Source: JAKZVK01 sp965248255
GTDB lineage: Bacteria > Acidobacteriota > Terriglobia > Bryobacterales > UBA6623
Direction of reading: 5' to 3'
Length of the DNA: 64,000 nt
NCBI GenBank assembly: GCA_965248255.1
Contig: CBDFIW010000004.1
Span: forward strand, 3,100,001-3,164,000
This document shows, piece after piece, positions 1-8,662 of the stretch. The position numbers and the translations under genes were made by a program. The notes under the pieces are model-generated. The model did not search any database and had not been told where the DNA came from. It saw only the letters and a program-made list of their open reading frames with translations. Each line of letters opens with the position of its first letter. The stretch's first letter is position 1.

Positions 1-15
1 GAAGACTTCACCCGA

Positions 16-450
16 ATGGCTCATAACATTTACCTTGGCAACCTTCCCACCTGGGTTACCGCGGATGATATCCGCTCCTGGCTGGAAAGCAGTGATTTGG
101 TTTGTGACTCTATACGTGTGATCCGTGACTTCGAGACCCAGGAGTCGAAGGGCTACGCTTTCGTCGAAGCCCCGAACGAAGAGGAAATGCAGGCGATCAT
201 CCATCGGTTTAATCGCGCCCCCATCGACGGCAAGTTACTCAGAGCCAAGACGGCGCACCCGAAAGGCGAAAAGTCCGCCGCCAACCGAGCAGGAGGCGGG
301 ATGCGCCGCCGCAGACGCAGCCAAGACGAACCCTCGCAGGCCGCGGCCGCCGACGGGGCAGCCGCTACCGTTTCCCCCGCACCGGCCAAGAAGGATTCCG
401 AATCGGAAGCGGTTGGCACTCTCGGCGAGGCCCTGCAAAAGGCCCTCTAG
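16..450 (+). CDS. RRM-type RNA-binding protein
   Basis: Small single-domain RNA recognition motif protein of 144 residues. The RNP2 strand is seen as IYLGNL (residues 5-10) and the RNP1 strand as KGYAFVEA (about 45-52), in the normal order for an RRM fold covering residues 4-82. The tail after residue 85 is rich in Lys, Arg and Ala, with a run of arginines near 97-101, and looks disordered; such tails often add non-specific RNA affinity. Bacterial RRM proteins of this size bind single-stranded RNA and are often linked to cold response, but nothing here identifies the target. It stands alone, followed about 140 bases later by a secreted oxidoreductase gene on the same strand. Confidence 0.85.
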   Translation: MAHNIYLGNLPTWVTADDIRSWLESSDLVCDSIRVIRDFETQESKGYAFVEAPNEEEMQAIIHRFNRAPIDGKLLRAKTAHPKGEKSAANRAGGGMRRRRRSQDEPSQAAAADGAAATVSPAPAKKDSESEAVGTLGEALQKAL

Positions 451-593
451 AACTTCCGACTGATTCGGCCGGATTCCAGACCAACGTGGGAACCCTCGCG
501 GCTCGCTGATCCGACGAGGTCCGCTCGGCCCACTCGCGCCCGTGGCGTAGAATGGGACTAGCCATTCTGTTCCTCGATCGAAGGTCCCGACCC

Positions 594-1619
594 ATGAAAG
601 CCCTGCTATTGATCTCGATACCGTTTCTTGCCGTCGCCTGTCTTTGCCTGTCCGTTCCCGCCCAGAGCCAGTTGTCGCAAGACGGCGATACGGTTCTGGC
701 CACTATCGACGGTCAGCCGATCAAGGAAAAAGACCTCGACATCTCGGCGAAAATGACTCGGCTCCAGCAAGAGGCATACCAGGCGCGGCTGGAAGCGCTG
801 GACGAGTTCATCGCGGACCGGCTCGTGGAGAAGGCGGCGACCGAGCAGGGCATGACGTCCGCCGAATTCCTTCGTCACGAAATCGATATGAAGCTCCAGG
901 ATCCCACGGACGAAGAGGTGCGCGCCTTTTACGAGGCCCAGAAAGGCCGCATCAAGCAGCCCTTTGAGGCCGTTCGTGAGCAGGCCGCCAAGTTTCTCAA
1001 GAACATGGAGCAGCAGAAGCGCCGGCAGGAGCTCATCGACGGGCTAAAGAAGAAAGCCGACGTTGCCGTCCTGCTTTCGCCCCCGCGCATCCGCTTTACG
1101 GTCGGGGATTCCCCACGCCGCGGACCTGCGGGCTCGCCCGTCACGATTGTTGAGTACTCCGATTTTCAGTGCCCCTACTGCCGGCGCGTGCAGCCGACGT
1201 TACTCGAGGTCCTGGATAAGTACGGTGACAAGGTGAGCCTGGTCTATAAGGATCTTCCCTTGCGTCAGATCCACCCGCAGGCCCAAAAAGCCGCCGAGGC
1301 CGCCCGTTGCGCGGGCGATGAAGGTAAGTTCTGGGAGTATCACGACAAGCTGTTTGAGCTTTCACGGATTCAGAAGTCCGACTTCGCGACGATTGCCGCC
1401 GACCTCGAACTCAACACGCTCTCTTTCGGCGAGTGCCTGGACTCGGGGAAGTATGAGTCGCGGATCAACACCGACTACAAAGAGGCCGTCGCCTTGGGCG
1501 TGCAATCGACGCCCATCTTTTTCGTGAATGGCATCGAAGTGAAGGGTGCCCTGCCTCTACGCGACTTCAGTCAGATTATTGACGCGGAGTTGGCCTCCCC
1601 CCGCACCGCCGGCGAGTAA
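594..1619 (+). CDS. Secreted DsbA-like thiol-disulfide oxidoreductase with SurA-like N-terminal region
   Basis: Exported protein of 341 residues. The N-terminus is a hydrophobic signal peptide (MKALLLISIPFLAVACLCL). Residues about 30-150 form a helical region resembling SurA/parvulin N-terminal chaperone segments (TIDGQPIKEKDL). Residues about 165-335 form a DsbA/thioredoxin_4 domain with the redox motif FQCPYC and the cis-Pro-like STPIFFVNG segment. The family transfers disulfides or reduces them in the periplasm. The start at 594 is preferred to the in-frame ATG at 552 because the signal peptide begins there and the upstream stretch is charged. The chaperone-like plus DsbA arrangement is common in Acidobacteriota. 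The precise substrate is unknown. Confidence 0.85.
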   Translation: MKALLLISIPFLAVACLCLSVPAQSQLSQDGDTVLATIDGQPIKEKDLDISAKMTRLQQEAYQARLEALDEFIADRLVEKAATEQGMTSAEFLRHEIDMKLQDPTDEEVRAFYEAQKGRIKQPFEAVREQAAKFLKNMEQQKRRQELIDGLKKKADVAVLLSPPRIRFTVGDSPRRGPAGSPVTIVEYSDFQCPYCRRVQPTLLEVLDKYGDKVSLVYKDLPLRQIHPQAQKAAEAARCAGDEGKFWEYHDKLFELSRIQKSDFATIAADLELNTLSFGECLDSGKYESRINTDYKEAVALGVQSTPIFFVNGIEVKGALPLRDFSQIIDAELASPRTAGE

Positions 1620-1648
1620 GTTGCGTGGCGCCGCCTTCCCGCTGCGCC

Positions 1649-1706
1649 GCGGTAGGGAGGTTAGGAGCGAAGCCCGAACGAACACCCGATCGTAACCTCC
1701 CACCGC
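1649..1706. repeat. Inverted repeat in the 308-base gap
   Basis: The stretch 1620-1927 has no convincing gene. It contains an imperfect inverted repeat with arms GCGGTAGGGAGGTTA and TAACCTCCCACCGC separated by about 29 bases. It could be a REP-like element or form a hairpin in the transcript of the upstream oxidoreductase gene; no T-tract follows, so a classical terminator is not indicated. Confidence 0.5.
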
Positions 1707-1927
1707 AAGTTCGGCCTGGAAAAACTTACCGGCCGCTCGCTCGAATCTACACACTCGGCGTCCCGTCTTTCCTACCGGCACCACACTTCGAGTTCACCCG
1801 GTATCTCTAGCTGCTTGAACGACATGGGCCGTGTTTGTACCCGAGGTGTTCGGTATGGCATCGCTCTTGCTCTATAGCGAGGGTGACCGCTATGCGATGA
1901 AGCTGAGCATTCAGGAAGGAGCAACCC

Positions 1928-2809
1928 ATGAGCCTCATGAAACCGGAACCAGAACCAGCCAAGAAACCGAAACACCGCGTCTTTCTATGGACCGTCTCGC
2001 TGATAGGCGCGGTCGCGGTGAACGCCTATTTCGTCACCCGCATCAACCAACTCGAGGTCGAAACACACACTCTGCGCCACACTCTCAACCAGGAGATGGC
2101 ACGCCTGCAGACCTCTTCAACCCGTCAGGCAGGCGAATCCCGCCACGCCGTTGACACGCTGCGCGCGGAGTTCAAGGCTTCGCAAACTCGCAAAACCAAG
2201 AAGGTGGAAGCCAACTCCCAGTGGCGCACTAAGAAGCTCGCCGAAAGCGTTGCGAAGAAGCAGCGCGAGCAGCAGGAAATGCTGCTCGGAGAAATCCACA
2301 CCGTTTCCGGCAAGGCCGACGAAGCCCAGGAGGGCGTGAACCAGGTTCGCGGCGAGCTGGGAGAGGTGAAGACCGATCTCGACCAGATCGACTTCCGCGT
2401 CAAGGAATCCGGCGCGGCTTTGAAGGCGACGCGTGGCCACCTGATGGACCTCGACGGCGAGGTCGGCCGCAACCGCTCGTCGATCACCGACCTACGCCGT
2501 TTGGGCGAGCGTGAGTACGTCCCGTTCACGCTCAGCAAGTCGAAGGGCATGACGCGAGTGAGCGGCATCTCGATGCGGCTCAAGAACGCCAGTCCCAAGC
2601 GCAGCCGCTATTCGCTCGAGTTGATCGCCGACGACCGGACGATCGAGCAGAACAAGAAGCACGCGCACGAAGCCCTGCGCTTCTATCTGGCCGGGTCGTC
2701 CCAGCCCTTTGAGATCGTCGTGACCTCAGTTGGCAAAGACAAGGTCAGCGGCTATGTCAGCAAGGCCAAAGTCGAGATGACGCGAGTGTTGATGGCGCCG
2801 GCGTCCTAA
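1928..2809 (+). CDS. Membrane-anchored coiled-coil protein of unknown function
   Basis: Protein of 293 residues. A short Lys-rich cytoplasmic tail is followed by one transmembrane segment at about residues 17-37 (VFLWTVSLIGAVAVNAYFVT). Residues about 40-195 are strongly predicted coiled coil: long Glu/Lys/Gln/Arg-rich heptads with almost no proline. The C-terminal 95 residues form a compact beta-rich domain starting around REYVPFTLSKSKG. The start is supported by an AGGAAGGAG ribosome site about 7 bases upstream. I do not recognise a named family. The topology (short tail, one helix, long extracytoplasmic coil, globular end) would suit an envelope tether or sensor, but that is inference. Confidence 0.75.
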   Translation: MSLMKPEPEPAKKPKHRVFLWTVSLIGAVAVNAYFVTRINQLEVETHTLRHTLNQEMARLQTSSTRQAGESRHAVDTLRAEFKASQTRKTKKVEANSQWRTKKLAESVAKKQREQQEMLLGEIHTVSGKADEAQEGVNQVRGELGEVKTDLDQIDFRVKESGAALKATRGHLMDLDGEVGRNRSSITDLRRLGEREYVPFTLSKSKGMTRVSGISMRLKNASPKRSRYSLELIADDRTIEQNKKHAHEALRFYLAGSSQPFEIVVTSVGKDKVSGYVSKAKVEMTRVLMAPAS

Positions 2810-3044
2810 GCGTTCGAGTCGAGAGCCTCGATTGCCCCCCCTGCGCTCGCGGCTTCCGGGCCGCGGGCGCCCCCCTTCCTCCCACCTGAGTCGACCGACG
2901 CCGCTGACGCTCCGCGGTGCGACCGCCCGCAAGCTGCAAGTGGACGCCCGGGGGCATTGAAGCTGGCCTATTACGTCCCCTACCGGGTGCGCGACATATT
3001 TTTGTCGGCTCTGTCGAGCGCCCCAGGCGCGTTTCAGATAATAG

Positions 3045-3102
3045 CCCAGGGCGTAAGCCCTGGGAAATCGGACCCCCCGCACGACACGAGCCCTGAAAGG
3101 GC
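3045..3102. repeat. REP-type double hairpin
   Basis: In the gap 2810-3153, a perfect 8-base stem CCCAGGGC-GTAA-GCCCTGGG (3045-3064) is followed by a second hairpin GCCCTGAAAGGGC (3090-3102). The same two-hairpin architecture recurs at 7223-7426, 15991-16143 and 61828-61887. It is the likely REP substrate of the tyrosine transposase encoded at 60897-61496. Confidence 0.75.
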
Positions 3103-3153
3103 GGCACAAGAACTAGGCCGATCCTAGCCTGTGCTACACTCCCAACCGACTCC

Positions 3154-4305
3154 ATGGCCACCGCTGTCCCGCCACCGCAAGCCGCACCCGCGGAGAGCAC
3201 TGAGGTTCCGAGCGCAGAAGAGACCTCTCTCGGCAAGAAGTCAGGGCCGATGCCGCGCTCCGAACGCCTGGTTTCGCTCGATGCCTTCCGCGGCTTCATC
3301 ATGGTCACCCTGGCGGCGCGCGGGTTCGGGTTGAGTTCGCTCGAAGGCGACCCGAACTTTGGGTGGCTCGCCAACCAGTTCCGTCACGTGGCTTGGGAAG
3401 GCATCGTGTTCTGGGATCTCATTCAGCCGGCTTTCATGTTCATGGTCGGGCTGTCGATGCCGTTCGCCTTCCGTAACCGCACGGCCAGAGGCGCGTCTTC
3501 GGGCGAGTTACTGCGTCATGCGCTTGGGCGTGCCTTCCTGTTGCTTCTGCTCAGTCAGGTCTTCATCTCGATCGGCCGCGGCGCGCTCAGCCTCCAGTTG
3601 ATGAACGTGCTCTCACAGATTGCCCTCGCTTACCTCGTCTGCTTCTGGATCATGAAGCTGCCGTTCCGCCGACAGGCGATTGTCGCGGTGCTGATCCTGG
3701 GGGGCCATGGGGCGTTGTTTCCGCTGTTTCCCGGCTCCGAAGGCGCCTTCTCGAAGGCGGACAACGTCGGCGCTGTCATCGATCGTTTCTTCGGCCTCAA
3801 CTACGGTGGCTACTACGTCACGATCAACTTCGTGAGCAGCGCGGTGACTATGCTGCTCGGCGTCTGGACCGGTTACTTGATGATCGGCGGTCACACGCAT
3901 CGCCACCGTGTGAAGGTACTCGGGGGCGCGATCGTGGCGTGCTTTGTCGCCGGGTTCGCCCTGGAGCCCTTCAACCCGATGGTCAAGCGCATCTGGACGG
4001 CGTCGTTCACCTTCGCCAGCACCGGTTGGGTGCTGCTGATGCTGTTGGGGCTCTACTGGCTGGTCGAGATGCGCGGTTGGAAGAAGGCGGCGTTCCCCCT
4101 AGTCGTCGTCGGGATGAACTCGATCTTCATCTACGGCCTGCACATGATCTTGCACCGTTGGCTCAGCGACTCCCTAGGCGTCTTCACGTTCGGATACGAG
4201 TTCCTCGGATCCTGGTCGGAGGTAGCCCAGGCCTGCACGGTCTTCCTGGTCATGTGGTACCTCTGCTATTGGCTCTACCAGCGGCGGATCTTTCTCCGCG
4301 TTTGA
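3154..4305 (+). CDS. HGSNAT/DUF5009-like multi-pass acyltransferase
   Basis: Integral membrane protein of 383 residues with about ten predicted membrane helices. The family signature is at the first helix: RLVSLDAFRGFIMVTL (about residues 33-48), followed by the WEGIVFWDLIQPAFMFMVG loop-helix. This matches the heparan-alpha-glucosaminide N-acetyltransferase / DUF5009 type, which moves acetyl groups across the membrane onto amino sugars. The bacterial substrate is not known. The first 30 residues are hydrophilic and low in complexity, so a start further downstream is possible. An intrinsic terminator at 4416-4447 probably ends this transcription unit. A sugar isomerase-like gene follows, in keeping with carbohydrate processing. 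Confidence 0.8.
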   Translation: MATAVPPPQAAPAESTEVPSAEETSLGKKSGPMPRSERLVSLDAFRGFIMVTLAARGFGLSSLEGDPNFGWLANQFRHVAWEGIVFWDLIQPAFMFMVGLSMPFAFRNRTARGASSGELLRHALGRAFLLLLLSQVFISIGRGALSLQLMNVLSQIALAYLVCFWIMKLPFRRQAIVAVLILGGHGALFPLFPGSEGAFSKADNVGAVIDRFFGLNYGGYYVTINFVSSAVTMLLGVWTGYLMIGGHTHRHRVKVLGGAIVACFVAGFALEPFNPMVKRIWTASFTFASTGWVLLMLLGLYWLVEMRGWKKAAFPLVVVGMNSIFIYGLHMILHRWLSDSLGVFTFGYEFLGSWSEVAQACTVFLVMWYLCYWLYQRRIFLRV

Positions 4306-4415
4306 GCGGGCGACGCCCCCTGGAAACGCCTACCGCGCTTACCGCCTGGGAGTTGCGCCGCCGCCTCCGGGTAGTGCTACCGTGGGGGCCCCACACTCCA
4401 TCTTCGACCCTTGTC

Positions 4416-4447
4416 GGGCAGCCGGTTTGGTCGGCTGCCCTTTTTTT
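4416..4447 (+). terminator. Intrinsic terminator after the acyltransferase gene
   Basis: A perfect 8-bp stem, GGGCAGCC (4416-4423) and GGCTGCCC (4433-4440), with a 9-base loop is followed at once by seven T residues. It lies 110 bases after the stop of the acyltransferase gene and before the ribosome site of the next gene. Confidence 0.9.
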
Positions 4448-4532
4448 GCGCGACCGCCGACCTCCCTCTTCGCTGCTGATCGGATGCGCTATGATCCCAA
4501 AGCTGCCCGCCGATATCGGCAAGGAGGCGTCT

Positions 4533-5450
4533 ATGTCTACCATCGATCGTCGAACCTTCCACCGCATGGCTCTCGGTGCCGTGCTGGGAGGGGCCGCCTG
4601 CACGCCGCAAGAAAGTACGAGCGAGGAAGCAGCCGCCTCCGAAGCGGCGCCCACAAAGCACATCGACTCCACGGTCGCGGGCGTGCGGATCGGCTGCCAG
4701 AGCTACAGCTTCCGTGACCGTTCGCGCGAGCAGGCGATCGAGGGCTTCGTCGAGGTGGGCATCGGGGTCTGTGAGCTGTACTCAGGCCATGTAGAGCCCG
4801 AGGAGGTGCGGCGGGATCGCGAGCAGTTGCGGCAGTGGCGTGAGACGGTTTCGCTTGACCACTTCGAGCAAGTCGGCAAGCAGTTCCGCGACGCGGGCAT
4901 CGACCTCTACGCCTTCAACTGCAGCTTCCGCGACGACTTCTCTGACAGGGAGATAGAGCGCGGTTTTGAGATGGCTCAGGCCATGGGCGCCAAGGTGCTC
5001 ACCGCTTCATCCAACGTGTCGACCGCGAAGCGCATCGACTCCTTTGCGAAAAAACATAGGATGCGCGTCGGCATGCACAACCATTCGCGCATTCGCGAAA
5101 ACGAATTCGCCACTCCCGCCGATTTCGCCGCTGCCCGCAAAGGTGCGTCCGACTACATCGCCATCAACCTCGATATCGGCCACTTCACCGCCGCTAACTT
5201 CGACCCGGTCGACTACATCGACAAGCATCACGCCGACATCCTCACCCTGCACATCAAGGACCGTAAGCGCGACCAGGGCGATAACATGCCTTTTGGCGAA
5301 GGCGACACCAAGATCGTCGAAGTGCTGCAACTGCTGCGCGAGAAGAAATACCCCATCCCCGCCAACATCGAGTACGAGTACAAGGGCGAGGACACGGTCA
5401 CCGAAGTCCGCCGCTGCTTTGAGTATTGCAAGAAGGCGCTGCTGAGCTAG
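4533..5450 (+). CDS. Tat-exported sugar isomerase/epimerase-like TIM-barrel protein
   Basis: Protein of 305 residues in the xylose isomerase-like / AP endonuclease 2 fold family. The N-terminus carries a twin-arginine signal (DRRTFHRMALGAVLGG) and a possible lipobox ending in Cys (GGAAC), so it is probably a Tat-exported lipoprotein. The barrel starts at VRIGCQSYSFRD; metal-ligand-type segments include MHNHSR, NLDIGHF, LHIKDRK and NIEYEYKG, with the His, Asp and Glu residues expected for a divalent metal site. The reading frame stays open upstream to 3939, but that part overlaps the acyltransferase gene; the start at 4533 has a strong AAGGAGG ribosome site. Relatives act on keto sugars or inositol derivatives. 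The substrate here is unknown. Confidence 0.85.
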   Translation: MSTIDRRTFHRMALGAVLGGAACTPQESTSEEAAASEAAPTKHIDSTVAGVRIGCQSYSFRDRSREQAIEGFVEVGIGVCELYSGHVEPEEVRRDREQLRQWRETVSLDHFEQVGKQFRDAGIDLYAFNCSFRDDFSDREIERGFEMAQAMGAKVLTASSNVSTAKRIDSFAKKHRMRVGMHNHSRIRENEFATPADFAAARKGASDYIAINLDIGHFTAANFDPVDYIDKHHADILTLHIKDRKRDQGDNMPFGEGDTKIVEVLQLLREKKYPIPANIEYEYKGEDTVTEVRRCFEYCKKALLS

Positions 5451-5547
5451 AGGTGGTTGGTGGCCGCCTGCATGAGAGGCCCTCCGATCCCTCTTCTCAC
5501 GCTCCTCAGGCACCGTGGTCGTATGTAGTGCCGTGCGATGCCGGGAG

Positions 5548-5782
5548 CTAGGAGAAGATGTCCTTGGGTAGCCTGAAGCGCCGAATGATCGAAGAGAGGA
5601 TGCCTCTGCGGATTTCCTGGTTTCTGCTGTGACACTTCACCGGATACGACTCTGCTCGGCCTTCCACGTCAGGATGGTAGATCATCCGGTGGCTGCCCTT
5701 GCCGCGCTGAGCCCAACTCAAACCTGTCGTCGTGCTTGCTCAGAAGCTTCTGCAGCTCTCTGAACTTATACGCCTTCGGCAT
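5548..5782 (-). pseudogene. hicA: hicA-like toxin gene, frameshifted
   Basis: Reading leftward from an ATG at 5782 gives MPKAYKFRELQKLLSKHDDR and then goes out of frame, with a stop after about 37 codons. The shifted frame continues as RGKGSHRMIYHPD and ends IIRRFRLPKDIFS before a TAG at 5548. Together these make a HicA-type small toxin (double-stranded-RNA-binding-like fold, catalytic His in the GSHR motif). The total length is 235 nt, one base too many for an open frame, so the lesion is a single-base indel near 5712-5722. The start overlaps the end of the upstream antitoxin gene by 17 bases, the usual coupling of a hicBA pair. The toxin is presumably inactive unless the indel is a sequencing error. 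Confidence 0.75.
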
Positions 5783-6170
5783 TCGCTTGCCGGAATGGGG
5801 ACAGTGCGTCTATGACATGCGGCTCTGGGAGCGGCAGGCTGCGCGCCTCGTACTCTGGGTTCTTGGGGAACGACCCCACGGCGAAGTTCCGTAGATAATC
5901 CCTCATTGCGTTCTCGAACAGCCGCCAGTATTGCGGCTCCGCCGGCCTCGAGATCAGCTCCGGCTGCTGCTTGAATCGAGCGAAGCTGATCTGCATCGCG
6001 ACATGATCATGCAGATCACTCAATGCGTCCTCGAATGTCTCCCCCGTGCCCCGAAGATCCATCTCCAGCGCAAGGGCGATCCACTCGCCCTCCTCGCGGT
6101 ACCCAAGCACACTCAGAACCAACTCGTGAGCCGCCGGCGCCGGCTTGCTAGGCTTTGTCTTCTTCGCCAT
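5766..6170 (-). CDS. hicB: HicB-like antitoxin
   Basis: Protein of 134 residues. The N-terminal half has the HicB partial RNase-H-like fold (LVLSVLGYREEGEWIALALEM, then GTGETFEDALSDLHDHV), the family hallmark. The C-terminal half, with a hydrophobic-basic helical region around PQYWRLFENAMRDYLR, may mediate toxin binding. The start at 6170 is chosen over 6194 because an AGGAGAGG ribosome site precedes it. HicB binds and neutralises HicA and commonly represses its own operon. The gene looks intact while the overlapping toxin gene downstream is frameshifted, the tolerated direction of decay for a toxin-antitoxin pair. Confidence 0.7.
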   Translation of the reverse strand: MAKKTKPSKPAPAAHELVLSVLGYREEGEWIALALEMDLRGTGETFEDALSDLHDHVAMQISFARFKQQPELISRPAEPQYWRLFENAMRDYLRNFAVGSFPKNPEYEARSLPLPEPHVIDALSPFRQANAEGV

Positions 6171-6461
6171 GCGGAACCCTCTCCTGCCCTCCATCGCAAA
6201 ATCCTACACTTTGAGTTTACCAGTTTGCAAGCTGAAAATTCCCCTACCGGCACCCCCCGGTCAGCGCTGCGGCACCCTTCTAGAATGTTCATTCTAATCG
6301 ACTTGTCTTTGGGTGCCTGTGTTTTTTCAGTGCTTGTGACTTTGTGTGCTTGTGCTCGTGTAGCCCACGAGTAGCCAAGGGCACAGTCTGGTGCTCGGGG
6401 AGCCGTCATCCGACCCTTCGGCTAGCTGCCGGACGCTCCTGACGCGATAAAATGGGTAGTG

Positions 6462-6632
6462 ATGCGAACTTGGTTGCAGTTTCTTGCGCGGGCCGTGTGG
6501 GCGCTACTCCGACGCCGCGCTACGCCCCGCCCGTTCCGGCTCAAAACGGCTATCACCAAGGGCGACGGTCTGGCGACTGATGGTGACTGGAGCGAGGTGC
6601 GCTCTCTCATCTACGAAGGGCATGGCGGCTGA
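6462..6632 (+). CDS. Possible small protein of 56 residues
   Basis: A short open frame beginning MRTWLQFLARAVWALLRRR and ending with SLIYEGHGG. It has an amphipathic, Arg/Trp-rich N-terminus and GC-rich third positions like the neighbouring genes. No family is recognised and there is no strong ribosome site, so it may be spurious. The remaining parts of the gap 6171-6769 show nothing I can name. Confidence 0.25.
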   Translation: MRTWLQFLARAVWALLRRRATPRPFRLKTAITKGDGLATDGDWSEVRSLIYEGHGG

Positions 6633-6769
6633 CTGCGACGATCCGCTCGCGCCGCGTCCAAGTAACGAGAATCAGCAAAACCGCACGCAAAAACTGAGAT
6701 ACCGCTAGGTAGGAGCCCGGAAACAACTCCGCGAGGACACTTCGGCCAGCGAGGCAGCGGCCGAGCCCC

Positions 6770-7063
6770 TCACCCCAGCACGGCCTGCAGCGCCCGCTCC
6801 AACTCCTCCTTCGACATCGCGGTCGAGATGAACAGCTCCTGCCGCGCGCCGCTGGCGAGAGCGATGCCTTTCCAGCCGTTGCGGGTCGGGGTCGTGATGC
6901 GGATCTTGACCTTGCCCCTGGCGTCGCGCACGCGCCGGATCACGCCGGGAATGATCGACTGAATGGCGGGGTTCTCAGTAAGTAACTCCTCGAGCACGGG
7001 CCGCAGCCCGTCCAGGATTGAGTGCTCCACCTTGAGCCGGTTCTTGACTGCGCGAAGCCGCAT
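6770..7063 (-). CDS. DUF2103-like protein
   Basis: Small basic protein of 97 residues. The pattern HSILDGLRPVLEELL, then IQSIIPGVIRRVR, KVKIRITTPTRNGWKGIAL and QELFIST resembles DUF2103, a family annotated as predicted metal-binding proteins in cyanobacteria and other phyla. No experimental role is known to me. It is encoded leftward between two repeat-containing gaps and has no obvious operon partner. Confidence 0.6.
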   Translation of the reverse strand: MRLRAVKNRLKVEHSILDGLRPVLEELLTENPAIQSIIPGVIRRVRDARGKVKIRITTPTRNGWKGIALASGARQELFISTAMSKEELERALQAVLG

Positions 7064-7222
7064 GGCAATTAGCGAAGGACGCTCTCACGGGCCGGGAGAT
7101 CACGTGCTGCGTACCGCGGTTCCTTGGCAATGTGTTTCGCAGATACAGTTACGTTTCGCTTTGCCATGTCAGGGACACGAGTCTGCTCTCGGCATGGCCC
7201 CGGAGGGCCCAAAGATTCATAG

Positions 7223-7426
7223 CCCACGGTTTCAACCGTGGGAAAGATGACCCAACACGAGGAGCCCTGGAAGGGCGATACAAAAGACTCCCGCGTCTTC
7301 CATATTTGCGCCGGATGAGCCATAGAGTTCCTATGGGGGTGATCAGAGGTCCGCGGCGAAAGCTGTATCGCCCCTTTCAGGGCTTCAGGGAGATGATCGT
7401 CGCGTACCCACGGCTGAAGCCATGGG
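7223..7426. repeat. Inverted pair of REP elements
   Basis: The gap 7064-7453 holds two REP units in opposite orientation. The left unit has a CCCACGGT...ACCGTGGG hairpin (7223-7242) then GCCCTGGAAGGGC (7264-7276). The right unit has GCCCCTTTCAGGGC (7370-7383) then a CCCACGGC...GCCATGGG hairpin (7407-7426). Together they can pair over about 200 bases, like a bacterial interspersed mosaic element. The pair lies just past the end of the leftward PilT gene and may stabilise or terminate its transcript. Confidence 0.75.
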
Positions 7427-7453
7427 CTATGATCTCTCGGCCCCTCCGGGGCG

Positions 7454-8662
7454 TCAGCGCACCATGTAGCGCTGCAGCTCGTCGTCCCTTGCGCAGTGCG
7501 CCGTTGCGATGTCGATCGTGATGCTGCCGTTGTGAACCAGGTCGGCGAGCGACTGCTCCATCATGATCATGCCCTCGGCGCGGCCGAGGCTTAGCTGCGA
7601 TCGCAGCATGTGGTCCTCGCCTTTGCGAATCAAGTGGCGCACGGCGGTATTGGCCAGCAAGATCTCGACGGCCGGGAGGCGCCCCTGCCCGTCCGCGGCG
7701 GGGACGAGTTGCTGCGCGATGATCGCCAACAGGCCAAGCGAGAGTTGCTGCCGGATCTGCGTCTGCCGGCCGCTCGGGAACAGATCCACAATGCGGCCCA
7801 GCGCCTGCACCGAGTCGTTCGTGTGCAGGGTCGAGAGAACCAAGTGGCCGGTCTCGGCGGCGGTCAGTACGGTGGCCACGGTTTCGGGGTCGCGCATCTC
7901 GCCGACGAGAATCACGTCGGGGTTCTGACGCAGGATGCTGCGCAGCGCACCGGCGAAGTCATGGCAGTCGTGGCCGACTTCGATCTGCTCGAAGATCGAC
8001 TTGCGGTTGACGTGGTAATACTCGATCGGGTCTTCGATGGTGACCACGTGATAGGGATAGTTCTCGTTGACGATCCCCATCAGCGCCGCCAGGGTCGAGG
8101 TCTTGCCCGAGCCGGTAGGGCCCGTCACGAGAATCAGCCCCTGCTTGCGCTCGGTGAGCTTGGCCAGCGACGCGGGCAGATTGAGCGACTCGAGCGTCGG
8201 GATCTCCGGCGGCAGTAGCCGCACGGCCGCCGCCAACGTGCCCCGCTGAAAGTGCACGTTGGTGCGGAAGCGCCCGATACCCTCGCGCACGAAGCTGAAA
8301 TCGCACGACCGGCGCGTCTCTAACTCTTCGCGGCGCCCCGCTGCCAGCATCGGCAGCAGCAGCTTGTTGATGTCGTCGTGGTCGAGTGCCGGCCCGCTGC
8401 CCCGGATCAGACTGCCGTTGACCCGCAGGACGGCGTTGCAGCCGGCCACCAAGAGTACGTCCGACGCGCCGCGCTCGACCGCCTGCCGCAGCAGCGGATC
8501 CAGCGAGTCGGAATCGACCGTCACGTCTGTCTCGACGGGCAGTGGCGTCAATGCGGCCTGAGCGCCGCCGGCTGTCTGCGCCTGAGCCGGCCCTGGGGCC
8601 GGCGTCGCCTGCTCGTTTAGCTCGCGGACAATGCTCTCCAACTCGGGATTGAATTCGGCCAT
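7454..8662 (-). CDS. PilT-type twitching motility ATPase
   Basis: Protein of 402 residues in the PilT/PilB secretion ATPase family. After a Pro/Ala/Gln-rich N-terminal extension of about 50 residues, a PAS-like N-domain is followed by the RecA-like core: Walker A GPTGSGKTST, an Asp box TIEDPIEY, Walker B VILVGEMRDPET and the His box STLHTND. PilT powers retraction of type IV pili. The AIRNLIRE motif typical of PilT is replaced by AVRHLIRKGEDHMLRSQL, close to the PilT rather than PilB pattern. No other pilus gene is present, so it is a stand-alone locus. The N-terminal extension may be an accessory region. Confidence 0.88.
   Translation of the reverse strand: MAEFNPELESIVRELNEQATPAPGPAQAQTAGGAQAALTPLPVETDVTVDSDSLDPLLRQAVERGASDVLLVAGCNAVLRVNGSLIRGSGPALDHDDINKLLLPMLAAGRREELETRRSCDFSFVREGIGRFRTNVHFQRGTLAAAVRLLPPEIPTLESLNLPASLAKLTERKQGLILVTGPTGSGKTSTLAALMGIVNENYPYHVVTIEDPIEYYHVNRKSIFEQIEVGHDCHDFAGALRSILRQNPDVILVGEMRDPETVATVLTAAETGHLVLSTLHTNDSVQALGRIVDLFPSGRQTQIRQQLSLGLLAIIAQQLVPAADGQGRLPAVEILLANTAVRHLIRKGEDHMLRSQLSLGRAEGMIMMEQSLADLVHNGSITIDIATAHCARDDELQRYMVR

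Noticed and set aside
3939..4532. Upstream extension of the Tat isomerase frame
   Set aside because: It overlaps the acyltransferase gene and has no signal or family match, whereas the start at 4533 has a ribosome site and a Tat signal.
6484..6708. 74-residue frame in the gap upstream of the DUF2103 gene
   Set aside because: It has no ribosome site or family match, and an overlapping frame at 6462-6632 looks slightly more gene-like, itself with low confidence.
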